Part shown: positions 8,956 through 18,100 of the stretch, piece by piece
How positions within the stretch are numbered: the first letter of the stretch is position 1
Layout: each line of letters starts with the position of its first letter
Notes under the pieces: generated by a model
Seen by the model: the letters and a program-made list of their open reading frames with translations, nothing else
The model's database searches: none
Told to the model about the DNA's origin: nothing
Position numbers and translations under genes: made by a program
From: Flavobacterium pectinovorum
Lineage (GTDB): Bacteria; Bacteroidota; Bacteroidia; Flavobacteriales; Flavobacteriaceae
DNA: 55,135 bases
Reading direction: 5' to 3'
Assembly: GCF_006438875.1 (NCBI RefSeq)
Contig: NZ_RCZH01000011.1
Span: 108,690-163,824 of the forward strand

Positions 8956-9342
8956 ATGGCAACTCTTAAAGATATTTCGAACCTCGAGGATATAAAACTA
9001 ATGGTCAATACTTTTTATGATAATGTTAGAAAGGATGATCTTCTGGGTCCAATTTTTAATGATAAACTGCAAGATCGATGGTCAGAACATTTAGAAAAAA
9101 TGTATGGCTTTTGGCAGACTATTTTGTTTGATGTTCGTGCGTATTCAGGAAGTCCTTTTCCTCCACACAAACAATTGCCGGTAGATAAAACGCATTTTGA
9201 TCGTTGGATTCAGATCTTTAATACTACAATTGATAAGCAATTTTCAGGAACAATTACCGAAGAGGCTAAAATGCGTGCGACAAATATGGCTTTTATGTTC
9301 AATCATAAAATTGAGTATTTTAGAAATCCGGAAAATCAGTAA
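8956..9342 (+). CDS. Group III truncated haemoglobin
   Basis: A 128-aa globin of the TrHb3 class, which contains Campylobacter Ctb. The haem-pocket residues line up well: Tyr21 (B10), His45 (E7), His71 as the proximal F8 ligand in PFPPHKQLP, and Trp84 (G8) in HFDRWIQIF. Members bind O2 tightly and are linked to NO, peroxide or low-oxygen handling; the physiological role here is inferred. It is a single gene with no partner in the same direction. Confidence 0.93.
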   Translation: MATLKDISNLEDIKLMVNTFYDNVRKDDLLGPIFNDKLQDRWSEHLEKMYGFWQTILFDVRAYSGSPFPPHKQLPVDKTHFDRWIQIFNTTIDKQFSGTITEEAKMRATNMAFMFNHKIEYFRNPENQ

Positions 9343-9979
9343 CAGAAAATTTATCAGCCACGAATTTGCTTCGCCTGTTCGCTATCGCTCGGGTCACGAA
9401 TCAGCACGAATTAGTTTGTGGAAATTTGTGCAATTTGTGGCTAAAAAAAATAACTGCAAACATTGGAGTCGCCGAGGAATACAACAAAATACACAACAGA
9501 ACACCATCGGGGTGGGATTTTAGCTACCAATAAAAAATGCTAATATCGCCCCGCTGGGGCTTATTTTTGGGTTTTGTATTACATAACTATAAACATATTG
9601 CTCCTCTGGAGCTTTAATTTAAAGAATCAATAAATACATACATATTTATCTTAATACAAATAATGAAACTCATAATTTGATTAATTACACCAACAGGTTA
9701 ATTGTAATTAAAGAAATCCTTTTGTTTCTTTAAATAAATAGTTCTTTTGAAAACTGAAGCCATAGCCCTGATGGAAGCGGCATCCTTTTTATTTTTCCTT
9801 TAAAAATAAAAAGATACAGCGGACAGCAGGAAATAGCTCCTAAAAACCAAAATAAATAACAAGCAAATATCTAACGAAACTGCAATAGAAAATCATTTCA
9901 CACAAAAAAATTGTGATGAATAGCAAAAAATAGCGTCTTAAATTCGTAATTTTACATTCTAATCTACAACGTTTTCGAA
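9343..9979. repeat. Intergenic region holding three different dispersed repeats
   Basis: No credible gene. In order: a GCCACGAATT inverted repeat (9357-9441) carrying a nested GCTTCGCCTGTTCGCTATCG insert at 9368-9387; two REP-like palindromes, GCCCCGCTGGGGC (9548-9560) and GCTCCTCTGGAGC (9600-9612); and a block from ATAGCCCTGAT to GGAAATAGCTCC (9763-9841). The last block has a relative in the opposite orientation at 45192-45273. Confidence 0.65.
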
Positions 9980-11737
9980 ATGAATGCAAGTATTGAAACA
10001 AACCCGTTATTAGAGCGATTGCCTAAACATTTAAAGCAATTTATTAAACCGCAGGATTATAGCGATTATACGCCGATTAATCAGGCTGTTTGGCGCTACG
10101 TAATGCGTAAAAATGTAGATTATTTATCGAAAGTTGCACATCACTCCTATTTGGATGGTTTGAAAAAAACCGGAATCGAAGTTGATTCTATTCCGAGTAT
10201 GTACGGAATGAATCGAATTCTGACTGAAATTGGCTGGGCTGCCGTTGCCGTCGATGGATTTATTCCGCCAAATGCTTTTATGGAATTTCAGGCTTATAAC
10301 GTTTTGGTAATTGCGTCAGATATTCGTCAATTAGAACATATTGAATATACGCCTGCGCCGGATATTATTCACGAAGGTGCCGGTCACGCTCCTATTATTG
10401 CGAATCCTGAATATGCTGAATATTTACGTCGTTTTGGAGAAATTGGCTGTAAAGCGATTTCATCACACAAAGATTATCAGATGTATGAAGCGATTCGATT
10501 GCTTTCGATTTTGAAAGAAGCCGAAGATACTCCGCAAGATAAAATAGACGAAGCTGAAAAAGCGGTCGCCGATTTGCAGAATAATATGGGCGAATTGTCT
10601 GAAATGGCTCAAATTCGAAATCTGCATTGGTGGACTGTTGAATATGGTTTGATTGGAACTGTCGAAAACCCAAAAATATATGGTGCCGGATTGCTTTCTT
10701 CTATCGGGGAAAGTGCCTGGTGTATGACGGATAATGTAAAGAAAATCCCTTATGATATCTCGGCTGCAAATCAAAATTTTGATATTACGCAGTTGCAACC
10801 TCAACTTTATGTAACGCCAAATTTCTCTTATTTAAGTTTGATTCTCGAAGAATTTGCTAATAAAATGGCTTTACGAACCGGAGGACTTTCGGGGATTCAG
10901 AAGCTGATTCATTCAAATGCTTTAGGAACTATTGAATTGAGTACAGGTTTGCAAATCTCGGGAGTTTTCACCAATGTAATTGAAGATGAAGGAAAGCCCA
11001 TTTACATTCAGACCACCGGAAAAACGGCTTTATCTTATCGCGAAAAAGAATTGGTTGGACACGGAACTTTAACACATCCACACGGATTTGGAAGTCCGAT
11101 TGGGAAACTGAAAGGCTTTAATTTAGCGATTGAAGACATGAGTCCGAAGGATTTACAAGCGTATTCTATCGTTGAAAACGAAACCGTAAAACTAGAGTTT
11201 GAAGGCAATATTATTGTTGAAGGCGAAATCATTACAGGTTCAAGAAACCTGCACGGCGAAATTATCCTGATCAGTTTTAGAAATTGTACCGTAACTCACG
11301 GTGAAACGATTTTGTTTCAGCCTGACTGGGGAAATTATGATATGGCAATTGGTAAAAAAGTAGTTTCTGCTTTTTCCGGTCCAGCCGATGTGAATAGTTT
11401 CGATTTGATTAATTCTGTTCCAAAAACTACTACTATTAAAGCTAAACATTCTGACGAACGTGATGATTTGGAGGTTCTTTATCAAACGGTTCGCTTGATT
11501 AGAGAAAATAAAGATTCTAAAGCAGAACTAAAATCTGTTTTTCAAAAAGTAAAAGAAAATCATTCTAATGATTGGTTGCTCTCGGTTGAAATTGCAGAGC
11601 TTTTGAAAAATTCTAATGAAGAACAGCTTTTACAGGAAGTCTTGGTTCATCTGGATCAATTGAAAATTAAACGTCCGGAAGTAGCGCATTTAATTGCTGG
11701 CGGATTGGATTTGATTTTTGATAAAGAAGCGGTTTAA
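9980..11737 (+). CDS. Aromatic amino acid hydroxylase (phenylalanine 4-monooxygenase family), long form
   Basis: A 585-aa protein. Residues 1 to about 300 form the iron- and pterin-dependent hydroxylase fold: His131 and His136 in PDIIHEGAGHAP and Glu221 in WWTVEYGL are the expected facial triad. The usual spacing between the second His and the Glu is stretched to 84 residues by a charged helical insert (about 165-212). Residues from about 310 to 585 are an extra C-terminal region not found in bacterial phenylalanine hydroxylases of about 270 aa. The hydroxylase probably converts Phe to Tyr; the role of the C-terminal part is unknown. No pterin gene is adjacent. Confidence 0.9.
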   Translation: MNASIETNPLLERLPKHLKQFIKPQDYSDYTPINQAVWRYVMRKNVDYLSKVAHHSYLDGLKKTGIEVDSIPSMYGMNRILTEIGWAAVAVDGFIPPNAFMEFQAYNVLVIASDIRQLEHIEYTPAPDIIHEGAGHAPIIANPEYAEYLRRFGEIGCKAISSHKDYQMYEAIRLLSILKEAEDTPQDKIDEAEKAVADLQNNMGELSEMAQIRNLHWWTVEYGLIGTVENPKIYGAGLLSSIGESAWCMTDNVKKIPYDISAANQNFDITQLQPQLYVTPNFSYLSLILEEFANKMALRTGGLSGIQKLIHSNALGTIELSTGLQISGVFTNVIEDEGKPIYIQTTGKTALSYREKELVGHGTLTHPHGFGSPIGKLKGFNLAIEDMSPKDLQAYSIVENETVKLEFEGNIIVEGEIITGSRNLHGEIILISFRNCTVTHGETILFQPDWGNYDMAIGKKVVSAFSGPADVNSFDLINSVPKTTTIKAKHSDERDDLEVLYQTVRLIRENKDSKAELKSVFQKVKENHSNDWLLSVEIAELLKNSNEEQLLQEVLVHLDQLKIKRPEVAHLIAGGLDLIFDKEAV

Positions 11738-12023
11738 TGGTTTTGCCACGAAGGCGCTAAGGCACGAAGATTTTTTGATAGTCTTAAATTTTTTCTCGCA
11801 GATTTGGCAGATTGAGCAGATTTTATTTGGCGCAAAGTTTTATTAAAGTAAGGATTAACCGTACTGTTTGTCATTTCGAGAAACGAGAAATCTCCGCAAG
11901 AAGCTCGATAAAGATTGACGACTTTCTGTGCGGAGTTTCTAGTGCGATTTCTCCTCCGTCGAAATTGACAAGATTGGAAAAAACCTATGAACCTTTGTCG
12001 CTATGAACCTTTGAACCTCTCCT
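11738..12023. repeat. Intergenic repeats, including a MITE-like segment at 11868-11971
   Basis: The gap has a GCACGAAG word, a CGCAGATTTGGCAGATTGAG word (about 11798) related to the 20481-20586 repeat, and a 100-bp segment bounded by imperfect inverted ends, TTGTCATTTCGA and TCGAAATTGACAA. That segment has internal matching pieces (GAGAAATCTCC, GATTTCTCC). The terminal inversions suggest a small non-autonomous element, but no target duplication was seen. Confidence 0.45.
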
Positions 12024-12653
12024 TTACAATTTCAAATCCTGATTTAGCTCTTTTTCAGATTCGATTGTTTTTCCGTTATATTGTAATTTCCAACCCATTG
12101 AATTGGTCAGGATTAGGATTTTAGACAATTCGCTTATTAATCTGTTTTGAGCGTTGGTTTTTAAAGTCGAATTTTCGATTTTCTTTGCCAGATTGGCTTT
12201 TACAGATTTATTGATTTTATTGTAATCGTCTCCTGTAAACGGATTCAGTTTACTTTGTTCGACATCATAAAACTGAATATCAGGATTGATCGTGATTTCT
12301 TCTTTTGGGATATTTAATATTGTGATGGTTTTGTTTTTTTCGTCGATATCATATTTCATTTTATGCAAATCGTAGGCTACCGTAACATTTGCATTCACAA
12401 CAACAAGTGCTTTCTTTTCGAAAGAAACCATATCCATCAAATATTTCTGCTGATTTTTATAGGTGATCACTTCTGAAAAATGACCTTCGGTGACAACCAA
12501 TTTACCCACATTCAGGATTTGTTGCTGAATCAAATTGGTGTTATAATCGATGGTAGAATCATCTTCTTTTTTGAACTGACAATATTTGAAAGCCAAAACG
12601 ATCAAAAGCACAACCGAACCTAAAACTATAATCCTTTTTATTAAATTTTGCAT
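12024..12653 (-). CDS. DUF4230 domain membrane-anchored protein
   Basis: A 209-aa protein with one N-terminal transmembrane segment (about 8-24) and an exposed domain that fits DUF4230. LIQQQILNVGKLVVTEGHFS opens it, followed by VVNANVTVAYDLHKM and ITILNIPKEEI. The domain is common in many phyla and its function is unknown. It lies 3' of tamL on the same strand, about 224 bp away with a repeat between them, so co-transcription is uncertain. Confidence 0.85.
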   Translation of the reverse strand: MQNLIKRIIVLGSVVLLIVLAFKYCQFKKEDDSTIDYNTNLIQQQILNVGKLVVTEGHFSEVITYKNQQKYLMDMVSFEKKALVVVNANVTVAYDLHKMKYDIDEKNKTITILNIPKEEITINPDIQFYDVEQSKLNPFTGDDYNKINKSVKANLAKKIENSTLKTNAQNRLISELSKILILTNSMGWKLQYNGKTIESEKELNQDLKL

Positions 12654-12720
12654 TCCATTATTTTATTAGACCAATTTACTTCTTTTTTTCAAAAAGCGCT
12701 CTATCTGGGTGAGGTTTTCT

Positions 12721-12846
12721 GCCACGAATTTCACGAATTTACACTAATGATAGCAATCTATAATTCGAATTTTTCGAATTAAAAATTTGTGAAATTGAAT
12801 ATTATGCGCAAAGTATGTATTAGTGTAAATTCGTGGAATTCGTGGC
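12721..12846. repeat. Long inverted repeat with GCCACGAATT arms
   Basis: Arms of about 29 nt at 12721-12749 and 12818-12846 match almost perfectly (one mismatch, TTTCACG against TTCCACG). They could form a long hairpin or a double terminator downstream of tamL. A further half arm follows at about 12859-12870. Confidence 0.7.
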
Positions 12847-12877
12847 GAAAAAAAAAGATAATTCGTGGCGAAAAAAC

Positions 12878-15196
12878 CTAAAATGGATATCCAATTGCGA
12901 TATTCAATATCAGATTGTCTTTTCGCCATGGGCCACTTCCAAAATCAATATCTTTAATTACCCATCTCTCTCCTTCTGGCAAATAAGGTTTTCTAAGCGG
13001 AAATGCTAAATCTGTTCTTAAAATCAGGAAAGACAAATCAAAACGTAATCCTGCTCCCGCTCCAACGGCAATCTCTTTCATGAAATCTTTGGTAATTTCT
13101 CCGCCTGGTTTATCAGGATCAGCATTTAAAAGCCAAACATTTCCTGCATCTATAAATAATGCGCCGCGAACAATACTAAAAAGTTTCGCTCTATATTCTG
13201 TACTAAATTCCAGTTTTAAATCTCCTGATTGATCCGGTAAATAATTATTTGTTGTTGCTACATTGAGGTAACTTCCCGGTCCAAGAGATCTGGCTCTAAA
13301 AGCACGAATACTATTGGTTCCTCCCACCACAAATTGTTTGGATGTTGGCAAAGCACTTGAATTTCCGTACGGGATTCCGACTCCAACAATGATTCTGCTT
13401 GCTAATTCGCTTTCTTTTCCTAGTTTTAAATAATGTCGGAAATCGCCTCTCATTTTTACATATTGGCTAAACGGAACATCAAAAATATTCTTCTGATTTC
13501 CTTCTTTCACATTTGCTCCAGATACTAAACCTGTAATGTTTCCTGCCAAATCCAAATCTCCGCTAAAATAAAACGTATTCTTTTTACGCTTCTGCATTGT
13601 ATTGGTGTACGTATACGTATAAGTTGGACCAAAAATCAATTGCTTCTCGATTACTTTTCCTAACGATGCATCCTCATCAATATCTGCCAAATATTCCTCC
13701 GTAACATGATTCGGACTTACATAAGTAACATCAATAATGTTTAACTGATGTTCTTTTCGAATATTTTCTTTCCATTGATATCCAAAAGATGTTTTAAAAG
13801 AATTTAAAGCATACAATTGTGTTCTGTTTTGATATTCATATCGCAAAGTCGCTTTTGTCCTTGGAACAAATTCGCTTGAACCATCAACATGAAAAAACGG
13901 AACAATAAATCTTGGCCAGGTCAAACTCGTTTCTGTTCCAAGTTTATAGATGTTTTTTCCGTTATTATCTCCCGAAAGCTGAAAATCGGCACCGCCAAAA
14001 ACAGAAACCGTAAGCAACTCTGCTCCTCGAAATAAGTTTCTATTATTCCAGTTTACATTCACTTCTGTACCGGTATAACTAGCCGAATTTGTTTTTCCTA
14101 AAACCTCAACGCGAATAAATTTCTTTGGCAAAAGCGTTAGATAATAATAGGAATCTAAAGTATTTGGTAAACTATCCGAAAGTTTAAATTCGTTTTTTAC
14201 AAAGCTAAAAGTTCCCAAATTCACAAAACGATTCAGTGTTAGATTATGATCTTTTCTATTGTACAAATCTCCTTTTTTGAAATAGATTGCCCTATCAAAA
14301 ACTCTCGGTTTAAAAGTATCTGCAGTATCAATAATTGTAAAATCTTTGTACTGAACAACATCTTCAGGTTTATACTTAACGCTGTCTTTAGAAATTACAA
14401 AATTCGGATATACTATAATTTTATTAATCTTATAAGATGTAAGCGCTTTTGCAGGTGTATCGGCTTTTATCACCAATCTGATTTTTACTTCATGATCGCC
14501 TTTGCTGCTATCTACCTGAGCCAAAATATAATCAGGATTAAAGTAATAATACCCTTTTTCTTTAAGTCTTGCGTCTATACGTTCGCGTTCGGATTTAATA
14601 ATATCAAGATCATATGGTTTACCAACTTTCAATAAACTTCTTCGGCTTGATCTTGCAATTAATCTTGACATTGCCAGTGAATCATCCGGAAAAGTCACAC
14701 TTTTGATGATATATTGTTTTTTGGGTACAACTGTATATTCTGCGGTTACTCTTTTGTTATTCACTGTAGAATCGGCACTTACGCGGGTTTTAAAATAACC
14801 ACGGTTTTCAGTGAAATTTCGGAGAACTGATGCATTATAATCTAAATCGACTTTGCTAAAAAGCACTGGCGGTTCACCTACTTTATTTCGCAACCAATAT
14901 CGAATTCCCTTATCTTTTTTCGGTACGCCTGCAATATTATAAATCCATAGCTTAGGACGTAAACCCAGAAATTGTTTATTAGGTTTTGGACGCAATAAAC
15001 CTTCAAGTTCGGTCTCCAGTTCTTTTCGTGCTTTCTTTTTTATAATAGAATCTTTTACAGTCACAGAACCTCCTGTGTACAATAATTCTCCATCAGGTAA
15101 ATACTTTGTATTGCTGCATCCAAAAACAAAAAATAAGGATAGCGCAATAAAATATCTGATGTATTCCGTTTTTATATTGCTATGTTTTTTGCTCAT
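12878..15196 (-). CDS. tamL: TamL: BamA/TamA-family outer-membrane lipoprotein
   Basis: An Omp85-family protein of about 772 aa. It has a signal peptide with lipobox FVFGC (Cys about 27), POTRA-type repeats in the first half (for example KSVTFPDDSLAM and KINKIIVYPNF), and a C-terminal 16-strand barrel with FVVGGTNSIRAFRARSLGPG and a terminal aromatic strand ending YPF. Bacteroidota carry a lipidated TamA variant, TamL, that works with TamB in outer-membrane assembly. ATG at 15196 is preferred over TTG at 15205 because AAGGAA precedes it. The gene overlaps the tamB stop by 17 bp, indicating coupled translation. Confidence 0.92.
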   Translation of the reverse strand: MSKKHSNIKTEYIRYFIALSLFFVFGCSNTKYLPDGELLYTGGSVTVKDSIIKKKARKELETELEGLLRPKPNKQFLGLRPKLWIYNIAGVPKKDKGIRYWLRNKVGEPPVLFSKVDLDYNASVLRNFTENRGYFKTRVSADSTVNNKRVTAEYTVVPKKQYIIKSVTFPDDSLAMSRLIARSSRRSLLKVGKPYDLDIIKSERERIDARLKEKGYYYFNPDYILAQVDSSKGDHEVKIRLVIKADTPAKALTSYKINKIIVYPNFVISKDSVKYKPEDVVQYKDFTIIDTADTFKPRVFDRAIYFKKGDLYNRKDHNLTLNRFVNLGTFSFVKNEFKLSDSLPNTLDSYYYLTLLPKKFIRVEVLGKTNSASYTGTEVNVNWNNRNLFRGAELLTVSVFGGADFQLSGDNNGKNIYKLGTETSLTWPRFIVPFFHVDGSSEFVPRTKATLRYEYQNRTQLYALNSFKTSFGYQWKENIRKEHQLNIIDVTYVSPNHVTEEYLADIDEDASLGKVIEKQLIFGPTYTYTYTNTMQKRKKNTFYFSGDLDLAGNITGLVSGANVKEGNQKNIFDVPFSQYVKMRGDFRHYLKLGKESELASRIIVGVGIPYGNSSALPTSKQFVVGGTNSIRAFRARSLGPGSYLNVATTNNYLPDQSGDLKLEFSTEYRAKLFSIVRGALFIDAGNVWLLNADPDKPGGEITKDFMKEIAVGAGAGLRFDLSFLILRTDLAFPLRKPYLPEGERWVIKDIDFGSGPWRKDNLILNIAIGYPF

Positions 15197-18100
15197 TTCC
15201 TTCAATTTGATTTTCTTCTTTTTCCTTGTCTTCCTTCTCTTTCTTTTTTGCTTTTTCCTTGCGTATTTTTTCTTCCTTAATCATTTCTTTCTCTGCCGCA
15301 GTGCGATGAAAAAGCTCTCGGAATTTATTGTAACTCATCGTGATAATAAACGCAACACCAGTTTCCACAACTTGTCCTTCGACCGCAACCTGATATTCAT
15401 TTTTTCGATACGCACGAACCATATATCGACCGTCTTTTGTAAGCTGATAATCCAACGCTACATCGCCTGCAATGTTGGTACTTTGTTCGTTGGCGCGTTC
15501 CTGACCTTCGACCGCAAAACTGCTTCCTACGGTAACTTTTAATCGATCATCCAATAGTTTTTTCGAAACTCCAACATTCAGATCCGTTCTGTTTTCTCTG
15601 GTTCCTGTAGTATAATCATCTGTAGACTCCAAATCAAATTCTAATTGAACTCCGGAAATTAATTCTCCGGCAAGGTCATTTAATTGCTGTGACAATATCT
15701 TGCTAACACTTTGTCTTGCAAGAGATTCTGCACTTGTGCCGCCACTTTCACTCGCAAACGGATTTTCACCAATAAATCTATTCAATAATAAAAGAGCAAA
15801 AACTTGCTTGTTTAATTCGGCTGGTTCTTGTCGTAATTGTTGCAATTTCGTTTGCGTAAGAGACACAACATCTGTCGAAACATCATAATTTCCGTCCGGA
15901 AGTACAATATCAAAAGTAATTTCAGGTTTGAGCAATTCCCCATTCATTTTCAATAAAGTTTGAAACGGAATTTTCTGTTTATAGGTATTTCTAACTGTAG
16001 GATTATCTGTTGGCAATTGATTTCCAAGTAAATCTATTGGCGCTGCTTCAACATTATAAATTGCTGTAATATTCAAAGTCGCCATTGTTGGCTCGCCATT
16101 CCAGGTAATAGAACTTCCTTTTTGAATATTAAATTTTCGTCGGATCATATTAAAATTCATCTCGTATGCACCATCTGAGAATTCATATTTACCTGTCAGT
16201 GTTGTTTTTCCGGACGGATCAATTCCACCTGTAAGTTCGGCTTCTCCTTTTAGATTTAAATAATCGCCGTTTCCTTTGTCGATCACCAAAGTAAGTTCGG
16301 CCTCTTTGTCGATCGAAATAGCAACGCTAACATCCATACCAATTAACTGCGATTGATTCAGCTTTTGCTCCATTGCAGCAGTTTGTTTTAAATACTGATT
16401 ATCTTCATCGACAAACTCTACAATTCCTTCCCTGTCTGCAATCGAAGGATCTGACTGAGGCAAAACAACGGTAAATTTAGTATCCTTATTTATTTTGATA
16501 TTTCCGCCAATAACTGGATTTGCAAGAGTTCCTTTGATATTTAATTTAGTATCTAAAATCAAATCTCCATAAAACAAATCATTGTCCTTTTCTTTAGAAT
16601 GTATCGCTCTAAAATCGTCTGCAACAACAGTCAATCCAAAATCAAAATTGGTATAATCTGCAGATTTAATTGTTCCGTTGATCGTTAATTCATTGTCATT
16701 TTCATCATGAAAAGTGAAACTATCAAATGTAATTACATCGTTTTGAAGTGTTATTTTTTCTTCTTGGGTTTTAAAATAAGAATTGAATTTGGTTACTCTG
16801 AAACCTGTATTTTTAAAATCCAATTCTCCGTTTACTTTTGGCGCGGCAGAAGTTCCTGTAATTTTAAAATTCCCTGTTAAATATCCTGTTCCTTCGGTAA
16901 GATTTCCCATGCTGAAACCCTGAATACTTTTGATATTCAACTTATTTAAATCGAGATTAAAATCAAGATTTCCATCGTCAATTTTATAATTTCCGGTCAG
17001 GTTTACGTCATTTTCTTCTCCGCTTAGCGTAACATTTGCTGCCAATAAATTATCGGTTTTATTATCGACTTTTATGGCAATATCTCCAACTGGTTCACCT
17101 TTAAATGCAAATTTGTCTATTTTTATGTCTGATGTAAAAGTTGGTTTTGTCATTACATTTTCAACTACCGCATTTCCATTAATCAAACCTTGCATTAATA
17201 GTTGATCTTTTTTGACTATGTTCATAATAGTCTCAATCTTGAAGTTTACAAAATCAACGTGCAATGGTGCATTATCCTGATTTCCTTGTGATTGAATTTT
17301 AAGTTCGTTACCTGAATTTTCTAAAAAGAATTTATTAATGTACAATCTTTTACCTCCAAATTCAATTGCATTTTCCGGATCGACATTCCATTTATCATAA
17401 TTTAAAACGAAATTTTCTGCATCAATTTTGAAAATGTTTTTAGAATCTTCTGTTTTAAATTCTCCCGCAATAAAATACTGCTGTTTGTCTTTGGCATCTT
17501 TCACTTCAAGTGCATAAGTCAAAATATTGTTTTCGACTTTTCCTGATAAACTCGTAAACGGAATTTTTAAAGAACCACTTTCTATCGTTGCGACAGAAAT
17601 TTGATATTCTAAAGCATTTTCCTTTGCTTCGATATTTATTTTCCCGTCGGCGATTGTATTCTCTGCGTAAACAATTCTCGGAATCGTTCCTTTTATTTCC
17701 AAAGAATCCGTTACGTTATTGTATTTTCCTGTGATTTTAATGGGTTCTAAACCTGTCAATTTCGGAACCAATTTGAAGAGAATTGGATCGTTATCAACTG
17801 TTAACGTAAAGGCCAATCGCTGTTCGTCTGATTCACCGTTTGCTTTCGGATTTTTTAGATCAATATATTTTGACAACGATTTTTTTATCGCTGCCGCTAA
17901 TGTGGTCAGTTTGTATTTTCCGTCAACTTCAGCTTTTAAAAACTGAGAGGAAATTTTGATATTATTTCGGTTATTATCTGCAAAAGCAATTACCCGAACC
18001 GAATCTAAAACAATTGGTTCAGCTTCCTGTAAAATCTGAATGTTTGAAAGAAACACTTTTCCGTTCAGAAAATCAGGATTACTATTAGCAATATCTGCAT

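Noticed and set aside
9197..9523. Plus-strand frame overlapping the truncated haemoglobin gene
   Set aside because: It overlaps a certain gene out of frame and then runs through a dispersed inverted repeat; its composition is not protein-like.
15075..15542. Plus-strand 155-codon frame opposite the tamL/tamB junction
   Set aside because: Its Phe/Leu-rich translation is the complement of the Lys/Glu-rich tail of TamB and the start of TamL, both certain genes.
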